The notes below the pieces were generated by a model, which was given only the letters and a program-made list of their open reading frames with translations, had not been told where the DNA came from and searched no databases. Below are positions 41,258 to 52,083 of a stretch of 64,000 nucleotides of DNA, in pieces. Both the position numbers and the translations under genes were made by a program. Origin of the DNA: Corinectria fuckeliana (Eukaryota > Ascomycota > Sordariomycetes > Hypocreales > Nectriaceae); contig WPDH01000237.1 of assembly GCA_019137255.1 (NCBI GenBank), positions 62,001-126,000 on the forward strand, in the 5' to 3' direction. Positions within the stretch are counted from its first letter, which is position 1, and each line of letters starts with the position of its first letter.

Positions 41258-41611
41258 CTACTTCCTGTGTAGGCCACTCGAGTCGCCAGTATCGTGAATG
41301 GCATTCGGGACAGCCCTCTCGACCGACTCGGGCAGCTTCTCCTGAAGCTTCTGAGGAACGATTGATGCCTCGCCTCCTCCCTTGGCATGTGATTGGTTGG
41401 TGGACTGACCGGGCTCGTTACCAGTAGGATGAATCTACATGTGTCGTGAGTCATAGGATAGCATCTCATTTTTGCGCATACTTACGGAATCGGGAAGACG
41501 CTCCTCGAGGCCTTGGGGGACCTTGGTCTGCACACCTGCAGGGACCTTGGACTCGCCAGTAGCATGAGACACGCCTTGACCGCGCTGGTTCTGTACTGGA
41601 ATGCTTGACAT
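41258..41611 (-). CDS. Small internally repeated hydrophilic protein, unknown function
   Basis: Two exons (41611-41486, 41434-41258; donor GTAAGT) encode 100 residues. Two imperfect repeats of about 35 residues follow one another: HATGESKVPAGVQTKVPQGL..RLPDS and HAKGGGEASIVPQKLQ..LPESVERAVPNAIHDTG. Common elements are a His-Ala-x-Gly start, VP-x-x-LxExLP-[DE]-S and a closing HxTG. The protein has no hydrophobic core, signal or membrane segment, so it is probably disordered or stress-related. I do not recognise a named domain. It lacks a cluster motif in its promoter and may be a bystander inside the cluster. Confidence 0.7.
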
Positions 41612-42812
41612 GGTGAAAGTTTCGATAGAGTATTGTGCGAGCTTCGAGATAAACGTTGATAGGGTTATTGGCCAGGGGGATAAAGATGGTAAATGATATG
41701 CTAGAAAGTCTGTGGAAGCTGCACCTTTATATTAATTACCTTACTCGGGGCTCACTGCATTGAGATAGCGAACGTCATGACTTTCGAGGTCTTCACAAGC
41801 TTGATGTTGAACGCGGTATCCATGGCGTTCTTCGGAATTGACTCAATGAATCACGGGTCCGACCGCAATGAATGATTCTCCACTATCTTACTGTAAGCGT
41901 TTTCTACATGATCTACGTGTAATTCATCACCATTGGTGATGCCATCTATGACGTCCTCCATTCTTGCGGCGGCTTCTCGAAACAAGCCGTGGTACAGCCT
42001 GCGGCCAACATAGATCACGTAAGATTGCAAACATTTCACGAACCTTTTTATGCTGTACGATGACTGCAGCCCTGAGAATAGTTCGGTGTTCCACCCTGAA
42101 CTATCCATGACAGGAACTTTCCATGGCATGCCAATGACGATGTGGCTTGTAGTTGAGCTGGTAACGCCCAATTAGCTTACGTGCACAGTGTTTGTTCTGG
42201 CTAGATTGATTCATTGCTGATTATGTTACGTTGTTTCTTTTCAATTCGGGTGACGCGTGCAGTTGATCTGGCTGTCATTGAGCAATATTACCCGAGAATG
42301 TGTTACCTAGGTATGTATGATGACTTAGGTGGCACCACTCGATACATTCCGCTTGCTACCCGGTAGATCCGAGTAGGACATTAAGTGGAATAATCTCAAT
42401 CAAGCAGCCTGCGTCGAATGATTCTATGTATAACAGTCAGGTCTGATTCTGGCTTTAGTATGGACTTCTCTCTTTGCTGAAAAATCAGTAGGTCTTACTA
42501 GAGAAATAAGCCACTTTTTCTAATCTGAACCAAAGGTCCACACACGTCGCCACCTCTGTAGAAGAGCCACAGACTCTTCCTTGGCCTTTGAATTCTACCT
42601 ACACGATAGAGATGGCGAATCATTCGGGAAGACGAGGAAAACGAATTACTGGTTAAGTTTCTAATTGCTAGCGTAGTCCTCAAAGGCATTGAGAAATTGA
42701 CACGTTGGACTCATGCCTCTCCCAGTCCATCTTCAGCAAAAGGCCAGCTTTACTACATCAACATGGCGACCGACACAAAAGCCAAGCCTCGTGAAAGGCC
42801 TCGGAGATAGGT
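41612..42812. other. Gene-poor stretch inside the cluster
   Basis: I see no supported gene in 1.2 kb. A 106-codon frame on the minus strand at 41851-42171 has no recognised feature. No CCCCAC/GTGGGG occurs. Confidence 0.4.
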
Positions 42813-44355
42813 TTAGTTGACAGTGACAGCCTGACTAGGCAAGATTGCATCACCCTTCCCCACGTCTGCCTCCCCGTTGTAGTACTGCGTAAAGTCGTGC
42901 TGAATCGATCGTACAGACTAAATATCCGTCATTAGTGAGTAATTACTTCGTAAAGGCTCTACCAAAAAAGCGCTCATGAAGGCCACGTACGTTCTGCAGC
43001 TCTTTGGAAAACAATAGGTCTGTCTCGGCTCTTTTTACCATCTGGAAGAACGCATCATGCTCAACGGCATGCTCTGGATCCAGGTCGAACAGCCTTCGAA
43101 TGTTGGAACTCGAGACCACATCGATGATGTCGAGATACTTCTGCCGCCTAACCTCGCTATACTTGTCGAGGATAGCTGAGTCCGCCTTGTTCTCGTAGAT
43201 GCCTCGCAGGCAGTCGTAGAGACCTCCGACGTCGACGATGCCGCCAGTGAGACCAAGACCGCCGCTACAATACCCTCGTTAGTTCCAAGATCTTCGGGAA
43301 CTGGGATAGCTCAAAGCTCACAAGGGGTTGCAGAGGTGTGCAGCATCTGCGGCAAGGAGGAAACGTCCCGCACGCATCGACTTGGCTAAGCGTTGGTGAA
43401 TCTTGTAGGGGCTAAAGTTGACCAGCCGATAGTCGCTTGGCTCGGGATGGCCTGGCAGCATCTTCTTGAACTTTGCGGGCTGTCGCTCGCGCAATTGCTC
43501 CTTGGTTAGGCCGGCAACCTCTCCATACGTTACTCGCCATAGCCCGTCGTTGGAGATCCTAGCAGCCATGAACCAGTCATCGGGATGGACAATGAAGTTG
43601 GAATCGTTCCATCCAAACTTTTGAAAGTCGTAGTAGGTCTGTTGAGGGCACATGCGTCAGTCCTGTGAGATATAGAAGGCTTTGACGGTAGGCAACTCAC
43701 GTTTGTTGCCACAATCTGCTGATCCCAAGTCCTGCCAGGAAACTCCAAGTCGCCGAACAGCGAACGTCGGACTTGACTGTTGGCCCCGTCACAACCGACA
43801 ATGTAGTCTGCACCGAGCCTCTTAGCGCCGTCGGGAGTTTCGACGTCGATCCAAGCCTTGCTGTCGTCTTGATCAAGGCCGACAACCTTGTGGTTAAAGA
43901 GAATTTGTGCATTCTCCTGCTTCAAAAGGTGACCTCGCAGGACTTCGGCAAGCTTGTTAAGGGGTAGACATGCCATTCGATCGGGATCGTCGCCAAGGTC
44001 CGTGGCGGTCATCGTCACAATCGGCGTGCCATCCAACTTGCGCCAGGAAACCCCGGCTGGGAGAAAGCCTCGTGCGCGCACATCCGCCCCGACTCCGGCC
44101 CTGTTCAGTTCGAACATGGCTGGAGCGGCGTAGTGAGTTGCGCGAGGGTTTGTGTCCAAGTCCTTGTTCATGTCTAGAAGCGTGATGGGGATGCCGCTCC
44201 TGGACAGCATGAGGGAAAGCAGCAGGCCTGCTGGTCCGGCTCCTACCACGATGACCTGCGTTTCGACTTAGCGATGATGGTTCCAAAGCTTCATATACTG
44301 AGTGTGTGCCTGTTCTTACACTGTCAAATCCCGGTCTTTGCGTTATGGTCGACAT
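42813..44355 (-). CDS. FAD-dependent aromatic monooxygenase (group A, PHBH/MhpA-like)
   Basis: The start is at 44355 (MSTITQRPGFDS). Introns lie near 44320-44260, 43700-43640, 43320-43265 and 42990-42920. After the first splice comes the dinucleotide-binding VIVVGAGPAGLLLSLML. Then come the DG motif VGCDGANSQVRRSLFG and the FAD-ribityl motif LLAADAAHLCNP (GD type, here A-A-D-A-A-H). This is the order seen in single-component aromatic hydroxylases that use NAD(P)H and O2 to add OH ortho or para to a phenolic hydroxyl. In the pathway it could make the hydroquinone or hydroxyquinol for ring cleavage. It ends QAVTVN. The thioredoxin-like C-terminal domain of phenol hydroxylase is absent, so it is a short-form enzyme. 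It is divergent from the NmrA-like gene. Confidence 0.87.
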
Positions 44356-44591
44356 GGTTGGTGAATCTTGAACTTGGGATTAAGCTACGTTTAGAGTGCG
44401 ATGGTTGGGCATGAGTGTCGTAGAACTGATCCGTCCGAGCGGAATTCGAGGAGATACATGTAGTTGGGCCCATTGCCACCCAAGGATGTGTCTAGCGTAA
44501 CTAACATAGCAACTGGTCTCACTACAGCCCAGGAAGAGGTAAGCCTTAGTCTCCATCCAGCCACGATACTCTGAACGTGGAGTACATGATG

Positions 44592-44710
44592 GTGGGGCTC
44601 AAAATGCTTGTGGGAGTGCTTCACGATAGTACTTGACACTTTTAACCCCACATGACATCTCAGACACTCGACGCGGGGTCGACTCGTTCCCTTTTCATAA
44701 TCTACCCCAC
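44592..44710. promoter_or_regulatory. Three motif sites at the distal edge of the cluster
   Basis: GTGGGG at 44592-44597, CCCCAC at 44646-44651 (ACCCCACATGA) and 44705-44710, between the divergent monooxygenase and NmrA-like genes. These are the last cluster motifs before the region changes character. Confidence 0.6.
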
Positions 44711-44864
44711 AGATTCAGGTTGTTCATCTCGACTAGACCAAGGTACTCGTTTTAAATAGCGTTGGTCCTTTAGAAGCAGACCCGCAGACGTCAGCAAGGG
44801 AGCTGGAGCTCAAGCGTGTACAGAGCATTAGAAAGTGCGCAATCTTCTTCAATCAACCGCCACC

Positions 44865-45851
44865 ATGGGACTCAAAACCGGAGTCATTGGTCCAGCTGGC
44901 TTTGGAGGCTCTTACTTGTGTATTGAGCTCATCAACCGCGGCCACTCCGTGCGTGGCATTTCTCGACAACCAGAGAAACTAGGAACGCACAGCGCTTACA
45001 CTCCGTACCCCATCAATATCGAAACCTGCTCGCTAGGGCAACTCATCAAGGCGTTTGAAGACCTTGACGTCCTTGTCAACGAGTACGGGCCTCATACGGC
45101 GGGGGAAAATGCCTTGCAATATCGTATGAAAGCGCCCAAGAAGCATGGCCCCTCTCGGAGAAGACGTAGCCACTGACTTGGGACAGAGCCATTCTTGGAG
45201 TTGACGCGCAAGATCGTCATTGCAGCCAAGGAAAGCAAGGTCGCCTACTTCATCATGGTCGGCGGATGCGGATCCCTCAACGTTCCCGGCAACCGACTGC
45301 AAACCTGCTCCGAGAGCAAGGATTGGTGGCTTGCATACCGCCGCGGGATCGCAGACAGCCATGCACACGTCACATACATGGAAGAGAGACTTGGCTCCAT
45401 GGGATCTTCTCTGAGAAACTACCGAGACGCGCGGATTAAGCTGCGTCAAGGCACGGCGGACGACGATGCACTACGGACAATCAATGAGTATGAACAGGCT
45501 GTTTCGAACAACGACAAGGCTTTGACCTTTGTCACGGCATGTCGGACGAGCTTCATGCTCTTTGACGGAAACACGTCCTTTCGCTGGACGTTTGTTTCAC
45601 CTCCCGCTCTGTATCGCCCAGGAAAGCGGACTGGCAGTTACGAAATTATCTTCGACGAGCTTCCAGTGAAGCCAGTGGATGTTGCTAGCGATGTAAAGGC
45701 CTTTGATGGAAGGCTGCATGGGATCACTGCGGCGGACCTTGCCATTGCTATCGCCGATGAAGCTGAAGCGCAAACTAGGATTCGAAGACACTGGAGTGCA
45801 TATGCAGACATGTCGGATGATACGCCAACGCCATCTTATATTGTACTATAG
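44865..45851 (+). CDS. NmrA/isoflavone-reductase-like NAD(P)-binding protein
   Basis: The start is at 44865 in a strong context (CCGCCACCATGGG). Exons 44865-45123 and 45187-45851 (63-bp intron) give 307 residues. The N-terminal nucleotide motif GVIGPAGFGGSYLCIELI, then RGHSVRGISR and FEDLDVLVNEYGPH, and FIMVGGCGSLNVPGNRL after the splice match atypical SDRs of the NmrA/NAD(P)H-binding group. The usual GxxGxxG is altered to GPAGFGG. Such proteins are either reductases for phenolic substrates (isoflavone or phenylcoumaran type) or redox sensors. Within a regulon of aromatic enzymes a reductase or isomerase role is plausible. It is the last motif-bearing gene. Confidence 0.82.
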
Positions 45852-46736
45852 GGAAAGTCTATTATAGTAATTGCTAAAAGACGATTGACTGGTCATGAAA
45901 TACCTGCGGAGGGAGCTCAACGTGCTAGGTACGGCGAGCTTCATCGCGAACAGCATCTGAGACTCGACGGCGCTGTTGATTGCTCACTTTGCCAAGATAG
46001 CCTGTGGCTACGGCTGGAGTGCCAACTACAGAAGAGTTTGTTCATCTTTACCAGCGAGACACGGCCCGGCTCCATAAGTCCAACGAGCAGTCTTGGGTGT
46101 CTTCGTGTCGCGGCTGGTCAGAATCAATGTGACAACCGTAACGCACAATGCGTGTAGTTTCCAGACCAAGTCTCAACGCTGTGCAGGTTACACCTATTCC
46201 CTTGCTGATAATTTCGCCAACGATGGCTTGATTGCTGCCGATTGTGAGGCAGTTGGTTAGACATCTACGTCCTTGCTTATTGACGTGAGCGAAAGCGTAT
46301 GAGTTTATTCTAATGGTACGTAGTGGATGTAGAGAAGCTATTGATTCGTAAGGGCAAGATTAGTGAATTTCTGGAGTGTTAGCATTCGTCACCCTGGACA
46401 CTTTCTCGGGTTTATTGTACTATCGGGTCTAATAAACCCGATTGAGATTATCTCCGACCGAGAACGTATACCTATTGCTCCACTAGTATTTGTCGGCTTT
46501 GACATTAGTTACGGACCTGATAAACCCGATTGACGTACACCTTTGGGCATGATACCATGATGCTATAGACCCCTTCTCGGCTTTACTGTCACTAATGGGT
46601 CGAATAAACCCAAAATATGTTCCCCTCGGAGAACCAGTTATGATGAAGCAGAGTAGCGCCGCAACGGTCCAGCAACAGGCCCTCTGATTCACAAACGTCG
46701 TTCCTTCAGCCAGCGTACCGTCGCTCCCTGCGAACT
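45852..46736. other. Region between cluster and SDR pseudogene
   Basis: I see no intact gene. It contains the hairpin-forming repeats listed next (46403-46615). Confidence 0.4.
46403..46615. repeat. Three imperfect ~43-bp hairpin repeats, about 85 bp apart
   Basis: Copies lie at about 46403-46446, 46490-46535 and 46574-46615. Each begins TCTCGG or TGTCGG then TTTA or TTTGA, and ends with AATAAACCC or GATAAACCCGATTGA. Copy 1 is a perfect inverted repeat: TCGGGTTTATT (46406-46416) with AATAAACCCGA (46431-46441) around a 14-nt loop. The other copies keep one arm and part of the other. They could be a transposon end, a decayed minisatellite or a structured element. No flanking duplication was established. 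Confidence 0.6.
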
Positions 46737-47795
46737 ATGTCGGCTTTTTCAGCAATCCACGAGGTGGTTTCTACCTTCGCTTCCAACCTATTCATCAGCC
46801 TTCCAGTACCACAGGGCGCTGAAAGTATGCGGCAGCAAGTCATCATCGTCACAGGCTCAAATTCTGGCCTTGGACTGGAAACTAGCCGTCATCTGCTGTG
46901 TCTTGGATTAGGCAAGCTGATCATGGCCGTACGGAACTCAACGAAAGGCGAGGCGGCAAGAAAGGAACTCCTTGCTTCTAATGGACGCGACGCTGCTTCC
47001 ACAGAGATTTGGCAATTAGACATGGATAATTACGACTCTTGTCAGAGCTTTCGCAGCTCGCGCCTCGCACCTCCCACGCCTTGACGGCGTCTTAGCCAAC
47101 GCCGGTCTGATGACGAGCAGATTCAGCCTCACCGAAGGCAACGAGAAGACGCTGACCGTCAACGTCATCAGCACTTTTCTTCTCTGCCTCATACTTCTTC
47201 CGAAGATGCGCGAGTCCGAGCAGCAGAGGGGCAACCCTTGCCGCTTTGTCGTATCCAACAGCGCCATGCACTACTGGGCTCCTCTCGCAGAGCTGGACGA
47301 GGTGGATGAGATTATGCCACGGCTGAACGATTCTGGTAGAGCTGATATGAGCGGGTGCTATCCGCTCAGCAAGTTGGTTGTCATTTACGTCGTCCGCGAG
47401 CTGGCTGAGAGATGCCAGGCATCGCCGATCATCAACACTCCTAACCCGAGTTATTGCAAATCCGAGCTGTTAAGGGAGCAGGCAGGAGTTGTCACCAATG
47501 TGTCGGACAAGTTGCTCGCCCGAAGCACAGAGATGGGCAGTCGTGCTCTGTACCATGGGCTCTTCGCGGGCAGGGAGACCCACGGCTGTTACCTGACAAA
47601 CTGCCACGTTCAGATGTGAGTTGGCATTGCCGTCCACCCTTGTCTTTCAATACTTGTATTAATATTCGCGATAGTCCTGCCCGCCATGTCACATCCGAAA
47701 AAGGTCAGCAGATTCAAAAGGCGTTCTTTAATCAGCTCCTCGAAAAGCTGGAAAATATCCAGCCTAAGATTTCGCTTAACCTGAGGGAAGTTTGA
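46737..47795 (+). pseudogene. Short-chain dehydrogenase/reductase, apparently frameshifted
   Basis: Exon 1 starts at 46737 and carries the SDR cofactor motif VTGSNSGLGLETSR and KLIMAVRN. Near 47040-47046 the reading frame shifts by one base: the upstream frame ends after PPTP, while the next frame continues the family sequence as AFAARASHLPRLDGVLANAG. After that the catalytic region SNSAMHYW and the Y-x-x-x-K motif YPLSK are intact. A last intron (about 47617-47678) leads to PARHVTSEKGQQIQKAF and the stop at 47795. It is either a recent pseudogene or an assembly error, because everything else is preserved. It would have been a retinol-dehydrogenase-like oxidoreductase. Confidence 0.7.
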
Positions 47796-48986
47796 TGCTC
47801 CTGGGTAAATCATGTGATATCGTTCCTGGGGTTCAAGTGTAAGAGGAGCCAAGTTCAAAAGGGTTAAGTAGAAGTATTACAGTAATGGCCGGAGCTTATG
47901 CTCGGTTTTTTTTAGCTTCGTCTCGTATTCGAAACATGTGCGGGTGTCACGACGGAGTGAGCCGTTAGGTGATGGCCGGTCCTGATTCCGTCCCCCGTCT
48001 CATGCTAGTGAGAGACTTCGACATTAGACCGCACGCTTCCCGATAATTCTTCGGGATGTGTCCATCCGTGTTATTTTCACCTATCTCTGGGTACTAGAGG
48101 CAGTTACTTAAGTCAATTGGGCTTGAACATCAGAAGATGATATCGCACCGAGCTAGAGCCTGAAGCTGATGCTGCAACTGCCTGCTCGCCTCGTCACGCA
48201 GGACGCGAGCGAAGCTGCTAATCACCTACACCACATTGGTCAGAAATGTCTTGGCCATGGACTGTTTTAGCTGATGTGCATAGAGTACTGACAGAGCCTC
48301 GCCACTCTGGTATCAATTACTCAGCTTCTTAGGCAGCGATGCCGCATAAGCAGCAGTGACTCTGGTGCTGTCATCTGTGTGCACTTCACATTGGCTCCAG
48401 GTAATCACTCCTCGAACCAAGCAATATGGGGACCGTGCTCTCTATGAACGTGGCTTCTCAAAAGATGCCAGCTGAAGCCTTGAAACCCATATCAAGCGAG
48501 CCAAAAGATGCCAAGAGGAATACACGTGGTGGCGATAACCCCGCATCATAGTCTACGTGGTACTGCGAAGTGAGCATCTTTCCTCCAACACCCACTAACC
48601 ATTCTCCCCATCCATGAAAGCCTTGAAAACTCGAGAGGCTGAGACCCAAGGATATATCTCGTGCAGTTGCGCCCACTCTCGTTTCTTTCAGAGCCACAGC
48701 CTAGCCCACGCACAACGATTAGGCTCAGCCCTTCACCGCGAACACGCTGCGCCGTCAGTTAGCCGTCACGCTTAGAATGAGGGGGCAACCAAAAGACATA
48801 GACCTAGGGGCGCTCATGCCTCGCAAAGCTGTCCAAAGATTGGGTTTCGACGGTCAAGCAATATTCTGGAACCTCTCTCGTCCTTCACGGTCGATTGGTA
48901 ACTCTATTGCTGCGTCACATCGCTTCGCAAAGTTACTAGATGCAGCCCAGAAGCTGACCGACAAACTGAGAAGATCGTTGAGCTAT
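47796..48986. other. Gene-poor stretch
   Basis: No supported gene in about 1.2 kb. An open frame from 48777 runs into the chitosanase start, but its N-terminal part has no signal sequence and looks like 5' untranslated DNA. Confidence 0.4.
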
Positions 48987-49980
48987 ATGACGTTTTTACT
49001 TGGCATTCTTTACACGACCTTCATCCGAAATCAGCTGCTTGCTTTCCTACTCCTTGGAGTGGTATCTGGCCGCGATATCCCTCCCAACGTGAAGAGCTTC
49101 TACGATTCCGTGGTAGCCCAGGGAAAGTGCAAAAATGTACTCGCTGGCGGCTTCCACAGCTCCGACTATGATTCTGGCAGTAAGTTGGGCTCCCAAGAAT
49201 GCTCCATTACAGAAGCTTGAGATTGATGGCATAGCCTTCTCTTACTGCGGTGACCATATGGATGACTACAACATCATCTACATCCAGGGCAAGCATGGCG
49301 AGCTAGCCAACCAGGATGTCGACTGCGACGGTATCCAGGGCAGCCATGCTGACAATGGCAAATGCAAAAGCTCCAGTGATACCCAGTCCATCACATCATT
49401 CCAGGATATCGTGGCAGGATACGAGACAGGTCAAGAGGACCTTGACGCCAATATCCACCCGTATGTTGTGCTTGGAAATACAGGAACCAAGCGTCACTGG
49501 CCTACCTTTGAGCCTCAGGACTATGGTATCAAGCCCCTAAGTGTGATTGCTGTTATTTGCGGTCACAAACTGGTATGTGGACAAGTATCAGATCTAAACC
49601 CATCCGCTTACACCAAGCTCTAGATCTACGGGATTTGGGGCGACGAAAACGGGGATGACGACGAAGAGGCTATGGTTGGCGAGGTATCCATCTCTCTCGC
49701 CACCGCTTGCTACGGCACCGACATGAACGGCGACAATGGCCACGACGATAACGACGTCTTGTATATTGCCTTCCCCGGCCACGACGCAGTTCCTGGCATG
49801 AAGGGGGCATCGTGGACGGCGTCAAAATACGACGCCTTTGAAGATAGTATCACGGATCTGGGGGATGAACTGATTGCACGAATTAGCGATGGCTCCAGTG
49901 AAGCCGTTGGGAAGACCGGATTGTTGAAAGACGGACGGGCGCTACTTGTTTTTATCGTTATAGTTGCCCTCATACTTTGA
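48987..49980 (+). CDS. Fungal chitosanase, glycoside hydrolase family 75
   Basis: The start is at 48987 (MTFLLGILYTTFIRNQLLAF), with a hydrophobic signal sequence ending near VVSG. Exons 48987-49179, 49235-49572 and 49624-49980 give 295 residues. Intron 1 (55 bp) joins DYDSG to TFSYCGDHMDD. GH75 features are SYCGDHMDDYNIIYIQG, ELANQDVDCDGIQG, PYVVLGN, and IYGIWGDENGDDDEEAMVGEVS with the acidic catalytic region (WGD-x-N-G). It endo-hydrolyses chitosan outside the cell, in nutrition or wall remodelling. The C-terminus ends in a strongly hydrophobic tail (ALLVFIVIVALIL) after small residues, suggesting a GPI anchor. It is outside the catabolic regulon, with no motif upstream. Confidence 0.88.
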
Positions 49981-50339
49981 TCCACACCAACTCCGTTTGT
50001 CCTACCGACTGGATCGACTCCCGCGGATATAGCTAACGTCTACACGCCTTTACTGGCGACTGCATGCTCACCCTTGTAAGTCCCCGTCCTTCCCTTCAGC
50101 TGTCTTGGAGGCTCGACCGGTACACACGAGTATTGATGTCATCTAAGGAAACCAGTTCGGTTCACTCTTCAATATCTCGAGAACACTGGCAAGCTTCCAT
50201 TTTTCTTTTTCGCCCAAGTCAACTTAACACTTCGCTATGCCTCATTCCTCAAGCCAGTCTGGATCACCTGCCAACACCGCGGTGGATGGCAACCGTACCT
50301 TTCTATGACGGACCGGCCAATCCTTCTCGCTAATCGTTG

Positions 50340-51430
50340 TGATCTCTACGGTCGAGGACTCAAACCCGCAGTCTGGAGAGGTCGTAGACATTCGCCATCT
50401 TGTCCTTCGTCGGACTAGAGGACTGCCACAAGGAAAATTGGCTTACTGCAACATCTGAGTACAGCAAGAACTTGCTCATCACTGGCATGGCTATGCGGCT
50501 GTTCCCTCAGTTCCCTCGACCACTGGTCGCTCCCATACTGCCTACCTACAGACAGTTTCTTCCAAATGTGGCCGCTGGTCAACGTATCATAGGTGGCTTA
50601 GTACGATCCCGCCAGGCCACCGAGGCCTAGCTACAGTCACAATACGAGAAACCGAGTGACGTCCTTCAGTGGATTAAGGATTCTGCAAAAGACACAGAGA
50701 GAACGCCGGAGAACCTGTCTCGGCGGGTGTTGGTTTTGAGTCTAGCGTCAGTGCACCCCACGGCTTTGACTATGACACAGGCAATGTACGACTTGTGTGC
50801 CCATCAGGAATACTCTCAGCCTATCCAGCACGAAGATTCCGAGGTACTGCGGCAAGTTGGGAATATTATCGTAAACCGATTCTCCAAGCTGGATAGCTTG
50901 CTGAAGGAGTCACAACGACTCAATCCAGTGTTTTTCTGTAAGTCTGAAGATAGTCATGGCCGAGTCATCACTAACGTCCTAACAATGGTCTTGAACGTCG
51001 TTTTCCACAAGCCCGTGAGACTCTCCGATCGCAGTTATGTCCCATAGAGAACTCGCGTAGCGGTATCTTCGCATGCCAAGCTGCAAGACTCTACAACCTT
51101 GCCGGCCAGGCCGCTCCCACCGCGTTCGGCCCATCCCGTTACGCTAGGCTCCGTGAGAATCCAGCCCATTCGAGAATGCTCAACGATACATGTTCGCCAT
51201 GAGTAACCCTAGCAACGTTGTTTGGGCATGGAAAGAACGGTGTCCTGGGCAGTTCAATGCCCCAAGCGAAATGAAGCTAATACTGGCCCATCTGCTTTTT
51301 GCTGTGTGAGTTTAAGTTGTCTGATGGATTTGGCAGGCCCAAGAGCATGATGTTTAATAACGAGATGTTTCCTGGCCCAGCTGCGAGGCTTCTGATTAAG
51401 AAGCTTGGCGACGTGTGTCCTGCTATATAA
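50340..51430 (+). pseudogene. Decayed cytochrome P450 (ent-kaurene-oxidase-like) relic
   Basis: Fragments match the fungal ent-kaurene-oxidase-like P450 group. FVGLEDCHKENWL to PILPTYRQFLP (50400-50630) and LQWIKDSAKDTERTPENL to KLDSLLKESQRLNP (to about 50938) are in one frame. That frame is interrupted by a TAG at 50628-50630 and another at 51045-51047, after VRLSDRSYVP. Further on, out of frame, ERCPGQFNAPSEMKLILAHLL (around 51240-51305) corresponds to the heme loop with its Cys and the L-helix. The membrane anchor and N-terminal half before 50400 are not recognisable. It was formerly a complete P450 and is now non-functional. Its relation to the cluster is unknown. Confidence 0.75.
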
Positions 51431-52083
51431 GAGCTGATTGGATTTCGGTGGGATTGGGGACGAGATCGAGAACCTGTGTTTAGCAGAAGGTTGAAATAAA
51501 ACCCGACTCGATTTAGCTCATGATACTAGACTTCAAGGAGGGAGGTTCTGTAATCATGCAATATCAAGACACATAGCCGAATGGTCAAGGTCCCTCCCTA
51601 CTAGTCTAATCAACTATTTGCAGCATACACTCATGTAATTCATCAATTTGTCTAAATTTAGCTCCCGTCGCCGCTAAATCATGTTGGATAGAGGTTTGTA
51701 ATGTCTCTCGTGGGGCTAGCAATACTGCTCCTAGGTCTCGAATTGGGTGGCCTGCCTTCTCGTAGCCAAAGTGTGTACTGCCGGTGCCGTCTCCCTCTCT
51801 TAATCGCCCCAACCTCAAGCCTTTCCACTCTTTATCCTCGGTCGCTTAATAGCTGAGATCTGCCTGTGTTTTGAACCTTCTAACCCCAAAGTGTGGTAGT
51901 AACGGCCGTCCTGCATGATATCCATACAGGCAAGGCTGCAACTTCTCGCTTAAGTATGGACAGTCACAACGCGCAGCTTTGTAATCCTGGTGATTATGAG
52001 ACCATTGCACTATCACATGGCAGGATAGACTAGGGTCATCGGTACCTCTATTCTTCGTATTAATATAGTAGTATCCTCAGCCA
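51431..52083. other. Gene-poor stretch with tRNA-like fragments
   Basis: No gene is supported. Two short pieces (51575-51595 and, on the minus strand, about 51965-52030) resemble tRNA D-arms but do not fold as complete cloverleaves. Confidence 0.35.

Larger units (their letters stand above)
8037..45851. other. Candidate aromatic/lactone catabolic gene cluster (regulon)
   Basis: About 19 genes span 8.0-45.9 kb: esterases, transporter, P450s with a P450 reductase, flavoenzymes, a ring-cleavage dioxygenase-family protein, lactonase-like hydrolases, dehydrogenases, a maleylacetate reductase and a C2H2 regulator. Nearly every promoter inside carries one to four CCCCAC/GTGGGG sites, while the flanking genes do not. 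The boundaries are inferred from the motif: it begins in the 9.9-10.7 kb divergent promoter and ends in the 44.4-44.9 kb divergent promoter. The small repeat gene at 41.3-41.6 kb and the regulator itself have no site in front of them. Confidence 0.75.

Noticed and set aside
48777..48986. N-terminal extension of the chitosanase frame by 70 codons
   Set aside because: The protein is secreted, and the signal sequence begins at 48987. The extension has no coding character.
50756..50761. CCCCAC within the P450 relic, and isolated hexamers at 4455, 54262, 58257, 59434 and 60761
   Set aside because: Single, unpaired occurrences at about the chance rate, not upstream of intact cluster-type genes.
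51575..52030. tRNA-like pieces (GCCGAATGGTCAAGG at about 51576; a minus-strand piece near 51965-52030)
   Set aside because: Neither gives paired acceptor and T arms with a GGTTCGA-type B-box. They are at best decayed fragments.
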